Origin: Geomonas paludis
Lineage (GTDB): Bacteria > Desulfobacterota > Desulfuromonadia > Geobacterales > Geobacteraceae
NCBI RefSeq assembly: GCF_014193585.1
Contig: NZ_BLXY01000016.1
Location: forward strand, 1-64,000
Length of the DNA: 64,000 bases
Direction of reading: 5' to 3'
Below the pieces are notes generated by a model. It was not told the origin of the DNA. It searched no databases and saw nothing but the letters and a program-made list of their open reading frames with translations. This document shows positions 43,053 through 52,612 of this stretch, piece after piece; the stretch's first letter is position 1; every line of letters begins with the position of its first letter. The translations under genes were made by a program, and so were the position numbers.

Positions 43053-44363
43053 ATGACCCAGCTGGAATACGCCCGCAAGGGGATCATCACCGACAAGATG
43101 AAGACGGCAGCCCTCGCCGAGGGGGTCGACGCCGAGTTCATCCGCGCCGGGATCGCCGCCGGGAACATCATCATCTGCCATAACAACAAGCACGTGAACG
43201 GCACCCCGCTCGCCGTGGGCAAGGGCCTGAGAACCAAGGTCAACGCCAACATCGGCAGCTCCGCCGACGACCTCAACATCGACAAGGAACTGGAGAAGGC
43301 GCGCGTTGCCGTCGCCAGCGGCGCCGACGCCATCATGGACCTCTCCACCGGCGGCCCGGTCGACGAAATCCGCCGCGCCGTGATCGCCGAAACCCCGGCC
43401 TGCATCGGCACCGTGCCGCTGTACCAGGCCGCGCTCGACGCGGTGAGAAAGCACAAGAAGGCGATCGTCGAGATGACCGTGGAAGACATCTTCCAGGGTG
43501 TCATCAAGCACGCCGAGGACGGCGTCGACTTCATCACGGTCCACTGCGGCGTGACCCGCTCCACCGTGGAGCGCATGCGCAAGGAAGGGCGCATCATGGA
43601 CGTGGTCTCCCGCGGCGGCGCCTTCACCATCGAGTGGATGGCGCACAACAACGCGGAGAACCCGCTCTACGAGCACTTCGACCGCCTGCTCGAAATCACC
43701 AAGGCCTACGACATGACCCTGTCCTTGGGCGACGGTTTCCGTCCCGGCTGCCTGGCCGACGCCACCGACCGCGCCCAGATCCACGAGCTGATCATCCTGG
43801 GCGAGCTCACCCAGCGCGCCCAGGAGTACGGCGTGCAGGTGATGATCGAGGGGCCCGGCCACATGCCGCTGAACCAGATCGAGGCCAACATCCTCTTGCA
43901 GAAGCGGCTGTGCCACGGCGCGCCCTTCTATGTGCTGGGGCCGCTGGTCACCGACATCGCCCCGGGCTACGACCACATCACCTCCGCCATCGGCGGGACC
44001 ATTGCCGCCGCGGCCGGCGCCGACTTCCTCTGCTACGTGACGCCGTCCGAGCACCTGAAACTCCCGAGCGTCGAGGACGTGCGTGAAGGGGTGATGGCGT
44101 CGCGTATCGCGGCGCACGCCGCCGACATCGTCAAGGGGGTCAAAGGGGCCATCGAGAAGGACAACCAGATGGCGCGTTGCCGCAAGAAGCTGGATTGGGA
44201 AGGTCAGTTCGCGCTGGCCATCGACCCGGTCAAGGCGCGCCGCCTGCGCGAGGAGTCCGGCGTTGCCGACCACGGTGCCTGCACCATGTGTGGCGAGTTC
44301 TGCGCTTACAAGGTGATGGACGACGCCACCGAGCGCGAGCGCGCCAACGCCGCCTGCGCATAG
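43053..44363 (+). CDS. thiC: Phosphomethylpyrimidine synthase
   Basis: The 436-residue radical SAM enzyme turns aminoimidazole ribotide into HMP-P for thiamine. It has [70 protein letters not shown] and [19 protein letters not shown]. The C-terminal cluster motif is CTMCGEFC, with CX2CX3C spacing as in short-form ThiC proteins. AAGGAG is 7 bases before the ATG. Confidence 0.96.
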   Translation: MTQLEYARKGIITDKMKTAALAEGVDAEFIRAGIAAGNIIICHNNKHVNGTPLAVGKGLRTKVNANIGSSADDLNIDKELEKARVAVASGADAIMDLSTGGPVDEIRRAVIAETPACIGTVPLYQAALDAVRKHKKAIVEMTVEDIFQGVIKHAEDGVDFITVHCGVTRSTVERMRKEGRIMDVVSRGGAFTIEWMAHNNAENPLYEHFDRLLEITKAYDMTLSLGDGFRPGCLADATDRAQIHELIILGELTQRAQEYGVQVMIEGPGHMPLNQIEANILLQKRLCHGAPFYVLGPLVTDIAPGYDHITSAIGGTIAAAAGADFLCYVTPSEHLKLPSVEDVREGVMASRIAAHAADIVKGVKGAIEKDNQMARCRKKLDWEGQFALAIDPVKARRLREESGVADHGACTMCGEFCAYKVMDDATERERANAACA

Positions 44364-44391
44364 CAACGCCGAGGTTTCCGAAACACCTGTA

Positions 44392-44413
44392 GGGGCGAAT
44401 AATCATTCGCCCC
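44392..44413. repeat. Palindromic unit GGGGCGAATAATCATTCGCC, copy 2
   Basis: A 22-base near-palindrome 28 bases past the thiC stop, with the same core as 42982-43001. Confidence 0.85.
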
Positions 44414-44426
44414 CTGCGCTCCACGA

Positions 44427-44469
44427 AAAAGCCGCTGCCCCCTTCAAGGGCCAGCGGCTTTTGTTTTTT
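44427..44469 (+). terminator. Rho-independent terminator of thiC
   Basis: AAAGCCGCTG and AGCGGCTTT pair, with an inner CCCTT/AAGGG stem, followed by a T-rich run (TTTTGTTTTTT). It ends the thiamine operon. Confidence 0.85.
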
Positions 44470-44471
44470 AA

Positions 44472-44733
44472 AACCTTCAACGCCAAGGCGCCAAGGCGCG
44501 GAGGCGCAAAAACAGAAACAAAAGACAAAGCATGATGGGTTTAACAATACTCATGCTTTTCTTCGCGACTCTGCGGCTCTGCGACTTTGCGGCTTTGCGT
44601 TTCAATAGCTTTGGTCTTTGAATCTTTAACGCAAAGGCGCCAAGGCGCAAAGTTAACAACAAAACGAGTAATGACAAAAGCACTAAGGTTTAACTGGATC
44701 CTGCTTTTCTTTGCGCCTTCGCGTTGAGGCTTC
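44472..44733. repeat. Two tandem snap-back repeats, family E (CGCCAAGGCGC/CGCAAAG units)
   Basis: Element 1 (44472-44606) has CGCCAAGGCGCCAAGGCGCG at the left and GCGGCTCTGCGACTTTGCGG-type inverse units at the right. Element 2 (44624-44733) has CGCAAAGGCGCCAAGGCGCA at the left and CTTTGCGCCTTCGCG at the right. Together they fill the space between the thiC terminator and the giant cytochrome's stop codon. I see nothing else in this gap. Confidence 0.8.
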
Positions 44734-44735
44734 TG

Positions 44736-47700
44736 TTACGGACTTACCACGATACTGAAGGAGTGGTCCGTGTAGGAAGCGCCCCTGGTCACCCTGAGGG
44801 TCACGGGCCTGGTCCCGACGTAGGTGGCGGTCGGGGTCCAGCTGATAACGCCGGAGGTGTTCACTGTCATCGCCGTCGTCGGACGCGTGATGAACGTGTA
44901 GGTGAACGTCCCCCCCCCAGGCATGGTCGCAGTTACGGGGTAGCTGTAGGCGACGCCTACTTTGGCAGTCGTCACCGGCGTCGAGGTGATGGTGATGGGC
45001 GAGGCCGCAACGACGATGGTGAAACTCTGCCGCTTCAGATACCCACCACCTGACACCTGGAGCACCACCGGGAAGGAGCCGGTCTGCGTCGAGGTCGGGG
45101 TCCAACTGATCACCCCTGCGCTGTTGACCGTCATCCCGGTGGGCTTGGTGATCAGGGAGTAGCTGAACGTCGTCACCCCGGCGAGGGTCGCCGTTATGGG
45201 ATAGCTGTAGGCGACCTGGGTGCTCGCAGAGGTGCCGGGAGTGGACGTTATCGCGATCGGCGACGGTGCTACCTGCACGTCGAAGCTCTGCGTCGCCTGG
45301 TATGCCCCGGAGGTGGCGGTCACGGTAACGGGATAGCTCGCGCCGGCCTGTGCCTCGGTGGGGGTCCAACTGATGGCGCCCGTGCTGGACGTGATGGTCA
45401 TCCCTGTTGGCGGGCTCGACAGCGCGTAGCTGACGGCGGGCATGCCGCTGGCCACAGCCGCCCGGGCCGTGTAGCTGTAGGCTTTCAGCTCGGTGGCGGT
45501 GGTGACCGGTGCGGAGGTGAAGGTGACTTGGGGCTCCTGGGCCGTCACGGTAAACTGCTGCTCCGCTGCGAGCAGGTTGCCGCTCGCGACGCTCGCGACC
45601 ACGAGCCGGACCGGCGTGGGACCGAGCTGGTCCTGGCGGGGCGCCCAGGTGATCACCCCGGAGCCCGAGACGGTCATCCCTTCGGGGGCGGTCGGCAGGG
45701 AATAGGTGAGCGCGCCGCCGCCGGGCTCGGAAGCCTGAACCGTGTAGGTGTAGGTGTACCCCGGGGCGGCCAGGATGGGCGGGGTGGAGGTTATGCTGGG
45801 GATATGGTTGGCCGCCGCCGCGGCATCGGGGCAGGAGCCGCCGTAACCGTTGTGGCAGCGCTCGCAGTCCATGGCGACGCCTCCCTTGTACGGGGTGCCC
45901 CACGTGACGTTGGTGCGCAGCAGGTGACAGGCGACGTTGGAGCAGGTCTTCGTGCCGGTGTCGTAGCTGGCGTAGGTGAGCTTCTGCCCGGACCAGGTGC
46001 TGCCGTAGGGGTAGTCGATGGTCGGCACCGCCACCTGCTTCTCGAAGGCGACATCCTTCTTCCCGTTCACGTGGGCGGCGAAGTTGTCGATCGGTACATC
46101 GCTCATGGTCGAGAAGATCCCGGAGGCGTTTTCGGTCCTCGTGTAGCTCCCCTTCTGCTTCACGGTGTCGTTGTGGCAGTACAGACACGCCAGCGGCTCG
46201 GAGTCCCCGGTCTCGAAGTACATGTTGTTCTTGTGCAGGAAGTCGACCGGGCCATAGCCGAAATCGTCGCTGCGCCAAACGTGGCTGTCGCCGGCGCCGC
46301 CGCCGTTCTCCGGGTACCGGGTCTCGGGCGGGTTGGCGTGGCAACCGGTGCAGGCAAGCGGACCGCTCTCCCAGGTGACGTTGCGGTAGTTGGTGGTGGT
46401 GACCAGATCCGCCGGTATCGGCGGCGTGCAGGTGGTCGCGTAGGACGGAACGTCGCTCGGGGTGGTCCAGGAGGTGTAGCTGTGGCAGTAGACGTTGCTG
46501 CAGGTCCCCTGGGTGTAGGTGAGTCCCCTGTCATCCTGGAACATGGTGCTCCCCGCAGCGTAGGAGGCGAATGCCGGATTCTTCGCCTTCAGCGACCCGG
46601 CGGGGGCCTGCGGGTTGTAGAGTTCCACCTCCACCGTGCCGTTGCCGTGCTTCAGGCCGTCCATCGGATGGCAGTTCCCGCAGTTCATCACGTAGGCCGC
46701 AGAGGTCGCCCCCAGGTCCTGGGCGATGCCGGTGGAACCGTAGGCCGCCTGCGCCACGGTCCCGCCGTAGTGCTTCAGGTGCGAGGGGGTCGCCGGCGGC
46801 GCACCGTGGCAGCCATCGCAGCCGAGCGACCCGCCCCAGGTGGCACTGCCGTTGTTGTGGCAGCTGATGGAACTGCAGGTACTCCCCCCGGCCTTGTAGC
46901 TGTAGCTGAAGGTCCGCCCGGGCCCGGGCTCCACGTCGGTCTGGCCGTTTATGTGGGTGACGTTGGCCGGCCACAGCGCCCGTCCGGTGGTGGTGGTTTC
47001 GTGGCAGTCACCGCAGCCAAAGCCGCTGGCGAGATGGGCGCTGTGGCTCCCGGAGGTGTTGGCGTGACAGCTCGTGCAGCCGGTGCCGGACTGGTAAGCC
47101 TTCATCCCGTCGGACTGCTGCGGGGTGATCTTCTGCTGTGCCACGAGGTGGTTGAGAGCGCTCTCCAGCGAGCCGGTGACCGCGCCGTTGTAGAGGTAAT
47201 CGATGGAATCCGAGATGAGCTTTCTGGCGTAGGCGGAGTTGTGCGCGTAGGCGCCGGGCTCGCGCAGCAGCATCACGTAGTTGAACGCAGCCCCCATGGT
47301 ATCGGCGCCGCCCTGGCCGCTCCCCCAGTTCAGATCGGTGAAGTACGGGTAGGCCTCCCGGTAGACGAGCCCCTTGTCGGCGAGCATCGCCTTCAGCACC
47401 TCGAGCCCGTTAACATAGGCGTCCCGGCTTGCGGCGAGCGATGCCGCCGTAAGCGAGGTGCCGTGGCAGTTGGCGCAGGGGGACCCTGCCGCAGCAATGA
47501 AGCTGTGACCGCCTTGCTCGCTCTTGTGGCAGGCGATGCAGGGGCCGCTGCTGCCGGTGGAGCTGCGGTCGCCGATGCCGATGCCGCGGTGGCTGTTGCT
47601 GGAGTAGAAGGCGTACCCGGAGAAGTTGTACCCTCCCCTGCCGTGCAGCACACCGCCGGCCGCGAGGTAGTGCGGGGCGACGAAGGGGGTGCTGCCGAAG

Positions 47701-49514
47701 TCGGCGCCTGCAGCGACTTTCACCGCGATGCTCGTACCGTTGTTCGCGCCGCTGTGGCAGGACATGCAGACGTTGGATGTGCCGGTGTCGCGGTTGAGGT
47801 AGGCGTCGTCGGGGTAAGGATGTACCGGTGCCAGCGTGCGCACCACGCCGTTGGGGACGTCCTTGTGGCAGCCGATGCAGGTGAGGACCTCCTTGGTCTT
47901 ATCCGAGGCGACGCCCCAGGCGGCCACCACCTTGCCCGTCGAGTAGGCGATGAAACCTGTGGTGGTGTGGCATTGCGCGCAACCGGTGCGGGTCTTGAAG
48001 TCGAACGTCGTCCATGCCGCAGCGTTGACCCGCGCGTGACCGGAGCTGTACCACTGGTGACGCACCGCCGCGTTGGCGGTGCTGTCGAAATGGCAGTCCG
48101 AGCAGTTCGCCCGCGAGGTGACGTAGGATGCGGGGTATCCGGCGCTGGTCACGTTGTTGTAGTGCACAAGCCCCAGCGGCCCCGGCATGGCGCCGCTCGT
48201 GGCACCGGGGTTGTGCTTGTTGTGGCAGGTGGTGCAGTCGGTGGCCCCCATCGGGAAGGGATGCCCGACTACCTGGCCCGACGCGTCGATATGACAGCCG
48301 TTGCAGGCGGTGACGGAGGCGGCCGGGTCGTGGGGCGCCTGGATGTGGCAGGAGGTGCAGGTGACCCCGGACCTGCTGTGCAGCGACGCGCCGTAGTCGG
48401 TCACAATCTGGGGGGTGTGACAGGTGGCGCAGAAGTTCCCCCCCACGGTGCCGGCGCTCGCCGCGGTAATGACAAAGGTGCTGCGGTTGACCGAGGCGGA
48501 GTTGACCGGCGTCGGCATAGCGCCGCTGGTGTGGCAGGAAACGCAGGATACCGCCACCGCCTTGTGAGCCGAAGCGGACCAGCGCGTGAACACCAGGGGG
48601 GCGGGATAGATGCCGGCAGCGCCGTGGCACCCCATGCAGTCGTTCCTCATGCTGTCGGCGAGGGAACCGACCACGGTGACAGTGGTTACGGCCGAGGCGA
48701 CCGGGGTGCTGCCCAGGAACTTGGTGAGCTTGAACTGGTAGGTCCCGGTGGCGGTCGGGGTGAAGGTCGGGCGGAGCGTGCCGGCACCGGCGAGGGTGAC
48801 CGCGGGGCCGCCGGTCTGGCTCCAGAGTTGGCTGTCCCCTCCGGTTCCGGCGCTGCCGTCGAGGGTAACCAGGGTGTTGACCAGGACGCGCTGCTCGGGG
48901 CCCGCATCGGCCCGCACCGTGGTATAGGTCGCCACCACGCTCCCGGGACCGGTCACGTTGCTGACCGTGATCTTCACCGGCTCCCCAAAAGGCAAGGTGA
49001 CCGGGCGCCCGGCGAGGTCGGTCAGGGTGCCGCCGGTGGCGGCCACCAGGAAGGTTCCGGCTCCCCCCGGGCTGGCGGTAAATACACCCGTCCCGCCGGA
49101 GGATACCGCCATACTGGCCGGTGTTATGGTGCCGAAACCGATCACCGTCGCCGTCACCGTGTACTTCTGGATCGCGAACTTGGCCACCAGCGACTGCAGG
49201 GCGCCGCCGCTTTTCTGGAAGGTGGTGGAATAATGCGAGGTGTAATTGCCGATGGGGATAGTGGCGCCGTTTCTGGTCAAGCCGCTGATGTTGTAGCCGG
49301 CATTGGCGGTCACGGTCACCGGTACTGCCGCAGAGGTGGTGAAGTTGGCGTAGAAAACGGTCCCCACCGCGGTCTGGGTGGGATTGTTGCGGACCTTGAT
49401 GGTCCCCCCTGCCGTCGACAGCTTCGTTTGCAACTGCCAAGAAGTTGCCGCCCAGGCCCCCAGCGCATAGATCGTGATCAGACAAACCAGTGCAGCCAAT
49501 ACCCTTTTGAGCAT
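44736..49514 (-). CDS. Giant multiheme cytochrome c (19 CXXCH + 3 CX4CH) with Ig-like C-terminus
   Basis: The 1592-residue secreted protein has a signal peptide (residues 1-22), beta-rich N-terminal modules to about residue 285, a haem region of about 290-1215 and four C-terminal Ig-like (He_PIG type) repeats, each starting ITSTP or similar and ending WTPT or WAPR. I count 19 CXXCH (CMGCH, CVSCH, CATCH, CTSCH and so on) and three CX4CH (CSSISCH, CSNVYCH, CSNVACH), the latter typical of Geobacter CXXXXCH...CXXCH domains. No lipobox is seen. It is probably an outer-surface or extracellular electron carrier. No porin-cytochrome partner gene lies adjacent. Confidence 0.92.
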   Translation of the reverse strand: MLKRVLAALVCLITIYALGAWAATSWQLQTKLSTAGGTIKVRNNPTQTAVGTVFYANFTTSAAVPVTVTANAGYNISGLTRNGATIPIGNYTSHYSTTFQKSGGALQSLVAKFAIQKYTVTATVIGFGTITPASMAVSSGGTGVFTASPGGAGTFLVAATGGTLTDLAGRPVTLPFGEPVKITVSNVTGPGSVVATYTTVRADAGPEQRVLVNTLVTLDGSAGTGGDSQLWSQTGGPAVTLAGAGTLRPTFTPTATGTYQFKLTKFLGSTPVASAVTTVTVVGSLADSMRNDCMGCHGAAGIYPAPLVFTRWSASAHKAVAVSCVSCHTSGAMPTPVNSASVNRSTFVITAASAGTVGGNFCATCHTPQIVTDYGASLHSRSGVTCTSCHIQAPHDPAASVTACNGCHIDASGQVVGHPFPMGATDCTTCHNKHNPGATSGAMPGPLGLVHYNNVTSAGYPASYVTSRANCSDCHFDSTANAAVRHQWYSSGHARVNAAAWTTFDFKTRTGCAQCHTTTGFIAYSTGKVVAAWGVASDKTKEVLTCIGCHKDVPNGVVRTLAPVHPYPDDAYLNRDTGTSNVCMSCHSGANNGTSIAVKVAAGADFGSTPFVAPHYLAAGGVLHGRGGYNFSGYAFYSSNSHRGIGIGDRSSTGSSGPCIACHKSEQGGHSFIAAAGSPCANCHGTSLTAASLAASRDAYVNGLEVLKAMLADKGLVYREAYPYFTDLNWGSGQGGADTMGAAFNYVMLLREPGAYAHNSAYARKLISDSIDYLYNGAVTGSLESALNHLVAQQKITPQQSDGMKAYQSGTGCTSCHANTSGSHSAHLASGFGCGDCHETTTTGRALWPANVTHINGQTDVEPGPGRTFSYSYKAGGSTCSSISCHNNGSATWGGSLGCDGCHGAPPATPSHLKHYGGTVAQAAYGSTGIAQDLGATSAAYVMNCGNCHPMDGLKHGNGTVEVELYNPQAPAGSLKAKNPAFASYAAGSTMFQDDRGLTYTQGTCSNVYCHSYTSWTTPSDVPSYATTCTPPIPADLVTTTNYRNVTWESGPLACTGCHANPPETRYPENGGGAGDSHVWRSDDFGYGPVDFLHKNNMYFETGDSEPLACLYCHNDTVKQKGSYTRTENASGIFSTMSDVPIDNFAAHVNGKKDVAFEKQVAVPTIDYPYGSTWSGQKLTYASYDTGTKTCSNVACHLLRTNVTWGTPYKGGVAMDCERCHNGYGGSCPDAAAAANHIPSITSTPPILAAPGYTYTYTVQASEPGGGALTYSLPTAPEGMTVSGSGVITWAPRQDQLGPTPVRLVVASVASGNLLAAEQQFTVTAQEPQVTFTSAPVTTATELKAYSYTARAAVASGMPAVSYALSSPPTGMTITSSTGAISWTPTEAQAGASYPVTVTATSGAYQATQSFDVQVAPSPIAITSTPGTSASTQVAYSYPITATLAGVTTFSYSLITKPTGMTVNSAGVISWTPTSTQTGSFPVVLQVSGGGYLKRQSFTIVVAASPITITSTPVTTAKVGVAYSYPVTATMPGGGTFTYTFITRPTTAMTVNTSGVISWTPTATYVGTRPVTLRVTRGASYTDHSFSIVVSP

Positions 49515-50083
49515 TTGACCCCCCCCCAGTTTTTGCCATCGCGCTGAGCTAACCTGCGCTTATAGTTGCACGTTAATTAGCAAATTTTGTACCGCAAAAC
49601 ACCCATTCCACCCGGGTGAACTCAAAACCGCGACAGGTGCGGGACACGGCCCACATGAAGAGACAGACCGGGTATGAGTTGGAGGTGAACCGGCAGGATA
49701 AATTATTTTACGCCAATATGTTAGAGCACATTCAGGGAAGCGGTTCGGCTTGCCCGGCAGGGCGTCGAATGACGGGTTCGGGGCGCTGAATGACGGGTTC
49801 GGTGCGTTGAATGGCGCTGCTAAAAAATGGAGGACGGCCCGTGCCCTGGCCGCCCTCCGGAAAAGGCGCCTCAAAGAGGAGGAGAGAGGCGCCCTGCCGG
49901 GATGCTACCCATGAAATAAGGAAGAAATGTGGAGCAAATGTGAAAGTCGGCACCGGGATCGACCTGGCCAGAGCAGAGAAGACCGCCGCCCTTCATTCGG
50001 GAGCATTGCCGCGACAACCTCGCGCAGAGGGGGCTGGAGGTGGAAGCGGGATGGCGCGGGCGCCATCCCTGGCGGGCAACGAG
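49515..50083. other. Non-coding gap with tandem repeat and hairpins
   Basis: No convincing gene. A unit like GAATGACGGGTTCGG is repeated imperfectly about three times at 49764-49813. Bases 49865-49893 form a GGCGCCTC/GAGGCGCC hairpin. Bases 50048-50069 form a ten-pair hairpin (GGGATGGCGC/GCGCCATCCC) just past the kinase stop, which may terminate that operon although it lacks a T run. The giant cytochrome's promoter must lie here; I could not fix its boxes. Confidence 0.5.
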
Positions 50084-51541
50084 TCAGCAGATGTCCTGGG
50101 AACCGGCGTGGGTCACCGAGGGATGCTGCGGAAAGTGGAGGGTGACGGTGGTCCCGTGCCCCGGGCGGCTCCAGGCGGAGACGTCACCGTTGTGCATCTC
50201 CATGATCGCCTTCACTATGGCGAGCCCGAGGCCCGTGCCGCTGTGCTGGGAACCGGATTTGACCCGGTAGAACCGGTCGAAAAGGAAGGGAAGGTGTTCG
50301 GAGTAGATGCCGCACCCGGTGTCGGCGACGGCTATCTCGACGGCGCCGTCACTTCCCATGGACGAGGAAACGACGATGTCCCCTCCTGCCGGGGTATAGG
50401 CGATGGCGTTGCTGATCAGGTTGCTGAGGGCGCGGCGGAACAGGGTCCGGTCCCCCCAGAAGGAGGCGTCGCCGCGGCAGACGAGAGAAATTCCCGCAGC
50501 GCTCGCCTCGTCGGAGAAGTAGTCCAACACCTCCTCGACCTCGGCCCCGGCATCGAGCTTCTCGAACATCAGGTCGTTTTTCTCGTTGTCGGCGCGGGCC
50601 AGAAAGAGCAGCTTGTCGATCACCGCGGCCAGCCGCTCGTACTCGGTAAGACTGGAGGCGATGATCTCCTGGTACTCATCCGCCGTGCGATCCTGGGAGA
50701 GGGCGATTTCCGCCTCGAGCATCAGGTTGTTGATCGGGGTGCGCAGCTCGTGGGCGAGGTTCCCCGAGTAGTGCGACAGCCTCTGGAATGAACTCTCCAG
50801 ACGGGCCATCATGGAGTTCACCGACTCGACCACGGGATGCATCTCGTTCGGGAAGCGGGCCGCCTCCAACCTGGTGTTGAGGCGGCTGCCGGTGATGGTC
50901 TTGATGGAGCAGCTGAACTCATCCAGGGGCCTGAGCCCGCGTCTGACGACGATGTAGGAACTGGGAATCGCGAATAGGAAGGCGCCGAAGCCAAAGAGAA
51001 TGAGATAGGTGCGGTAGACCCGGGCCAGTTGGTCATGCTCGTTCAGGTCTATACCTATCTGCAGGCGCCACCCCCCCGCCTCGGACACCGGGTCGGTGAG
51101 CTTCACGCTCCTCAGCAGGTAGTTGCCGTCATCGTGCTGGTATTTTTTAGCCCTGGTGTCACCCGGCGGCGGAAAGGCCGAGGGCGGCAGTATGCCCCTC
51201 ATGCTGGGGCAGTCGACGATGACCTTCCCCTCCCGGTCCACGATGCGCATCAGGATGCAGTTGGTGCCGGCATCCTCCCCCCGCTCTTCCGCATCCATCA
51301 TCTGCCGCAGTGCGTTGAGCCCGGCGTGGGTGCCGACCAGGGCGCGCACCGAGGTGATCTCCGCCTGCAACTGCTCGCCCCCGGAATCGTGGATGTGCTG
51401 CACCAGCTTGAAGTACAGCAGCAGCGCGCACATGGTGAAGCCGATGAGGATGGAGATGATGTACAGCATGGCCAGGTTGTGGGCCATGGACCGCGTCTTC
51501 CGTGCAGGTGTTTCTTCTGCGGAAGCGGGGCAATCACTCAT
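50084..51541 (-). CDS. Sensor histidine kinase (OmpR-partner type)
   Basis: The 485-residue kinase has a membrane segment at about 24-46, a periplasmic sensor domain of about 115 residues, a second segment near 178-200, a HAMP linker, HisKA with HYSGNLAHELRTPINNL (phospho-His), the N box LISNAIAYTP, DTGCGI and GTGLGLAIVKA. It is a CusS-like layout. It overlaps the regulator gene by 8 bases. The signal is not evident. Confidence 0.92.
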   Translation of the reverse strand: MSDCPASAEETPARKTRSMAHNLAMLYIISILIGFTMCALLLYFKLVQHIHDSGGEQLQAEITSVRALVGTHAGLNALRQMMDAEERGEDAGTNCILMRIVDREGKVIVDCPSMRGILPPSAFPPPGDTRAKKYQHDDGNYLLRSVKLTDPVSEAGGWRLQIGIDLNEHDQLARVYRTYLILFGFGAFLFAIPSSYIVVRRGLRPLDEFSCSIKTITGSRLNTRLEAARFPNEMHPVVESVNSMMARLESSFQRLSHYSGNLAHELRTPINNLMLEAEIALSQDRTADEYQEIIASSLTEYERLAAVIDKLLFLARADNEKNDLMFEKLDAGAEVEEVLDYFSDEASAAGISLVCRGDASFWGDRTLFRRALSNLISNAIAYTPAGGDIVVSSSMGSDGAVEIAVADTGCGIYSEHLPFLFDRFYRVKSGSQHSGTGLGLAIVKAIMEMHNGDVSAWSRPGHGTTVTLHFPQHPSVTHAGSQDIC

Positions 51542-52211
51542 CGCGGTCCTCGAGCACGTAGCCTACCCCGCGCACGGTGTGGATCAGCTTCTTGTCGAAA
51601 GGACCGTCCACCTTGGCCCTGAGCCCGGCCAGCTTCACGTCCACGATCTTCAGGTTGGCGTCGAAACCTAAGTTCCAGACCGCCTCGGCGATGCGCAGAC
51701 GTGACTGCACCTCGCCGGCGCGGCGTATCAGCATGGAGAGGAGCGCGAACTCCTTGGGGGTCAGCTCCAGGTGCTTGCCGGAGCGGGTCGCCTTGCGGGC
51801 GAAGAAGTTCACGGTGAGATCGGCCACCTGCACCTCGTCCTGCTGCAGCACCTGGCCGCGCCGCAACAGCGCCTGGATGCGGGCGCAGAGCTCGCCGAAG
51901 GAGAACGGCTTGACCAGGTAGTCGTCCGCGCCGGACTGCAGGCCGCAGATCCGGTCGTGCACCTCGTCGCGCGCGGTGAGCATGATCACCGGCGTGCTCT
52001 TCCCCGCCTGGCGCAGCCGCTTCACCACCTCGAAGCCGTCTATCCCCGGCAGCATGAGGTCGAGGATGATCAGCTCGTACGCCTTCTCCTTCGCCATGGT
52101 GAGCCCTTTCAGGCCGTCGCCGGCGATGTCGGCGTTGATGCTCACCTCCGCCAAACCTTTGCGCAGCTGTTCCGCGGTTTTCTCGGAATCTTCAATGATC
52201 AGGAAATTCAT
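51534..52211 (-). CDS. OmpR-family response regulator
   Basis: The 225-residue protein has a receiver domain with phospho-acceptor Asp in LILDLMLPGIDGFEV and the conserved Lys in YLVKPFSFGEL. Its OmpR winged-helix output domain has ELTPKEFALLSMLIRRAG and HTVRGVGYVL. It is the partner of the adjacent kinase. Both lie 34 bases downstream of a small membrane protein and a radical SAM gene, so they may be co-transcribed with them. Confidence 0.93.
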   Translation of the reverse strand: MNFLIIEDSEKTAEQLRKGLAEVSINADIAGDGLKGLTMAKEKAYELIILDLMLPGIDGFEVVKRLRQAGKSTPVIMLTARDEVHDRICGLQSGADDYLVKPFSFGELCARIQALLRRGQVLQQDEVQVADLTVNFFARKATRSGKHLELTPKEFALLSMLIRRAGEVQSRLRIAEAVWNLGFDANLKIVDVKLAGLRAKVDGPFDKKLIHTVRGVGYVLEDRDE

Positions 52212-52245
52212 GCCAGACCCTTTCCAAGGCTGAGCCCGGAGTTCA

Positions 52246-52599
52246 TCAACTGAACGCCGTGCGGTACCCCCAATAACTCCCTCCGCCTATCACGACGAAG
52301 AGCACCACATGCTTGATCACCAGCATCTTGCGCCTGGTCTTCTCGGTCTCGGCGCCGTAGAAGTTGTCCACGTAGGTGAAGCTGCGCATACCGCCGGTGG
52401 CGAAGATGACCACGGCCGCCCCGACGCTGTTCCAGAAGAAGAAGCGCTCGATCTGCGCCAGTGTCGCGGCGACCGGCGGCGCCTCCAGGCGGAAGCCGTG
52501 CAGAAGATGTATGGCGATCAGCGCGGACAGCCAGTACCCGGTCATGAAATCGTGCACGAAGCCGTTCAGTACCACGGCGATCTTTTTCACTTTGTCCAT
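52246..52599 (-). CDS. Small three-helix membrane protein, unknown function
   Basis: I do not recognise this 117-residue protein. It has about three membrane segments (roughly 18-32, 50-67 and 95-112). Several histidines lie at helix ends (FVHDFMTG, AIHLLHGF, VIKHVV), which would allow haem or metal binding. The ATG at 52599 has GAGG 6 bases upstream and follows the radical SAM stop by 13 bases, so it is preferred to a start 57 bases earlier inside that gene. Confidence 0.7.
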   Translation of the reverse strand: MDKVKKIAVVLNGFVHDFMTGYWLSALIAIHLLHGFRLEAPPVAATLAQIERFFFWNSVGAAVVIFATGGMRSFTYVDNFYGAETEKTRRKMLVIKHVVLFVVIGGGSYWGYRTAFS

Positions 52600-52612
52600 T
52601 GCGGCCTCTGCG

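Noticed and set aside
45528..49547. Very long plus-strand open frame opposite the giant cytochrome
   Set aside because: The minus strand has a signal peptide and 22 haem motifs. The plus-strand frame is low-complexity Gly/Arg/Val/His with no family and runs past both ends of the real gene.
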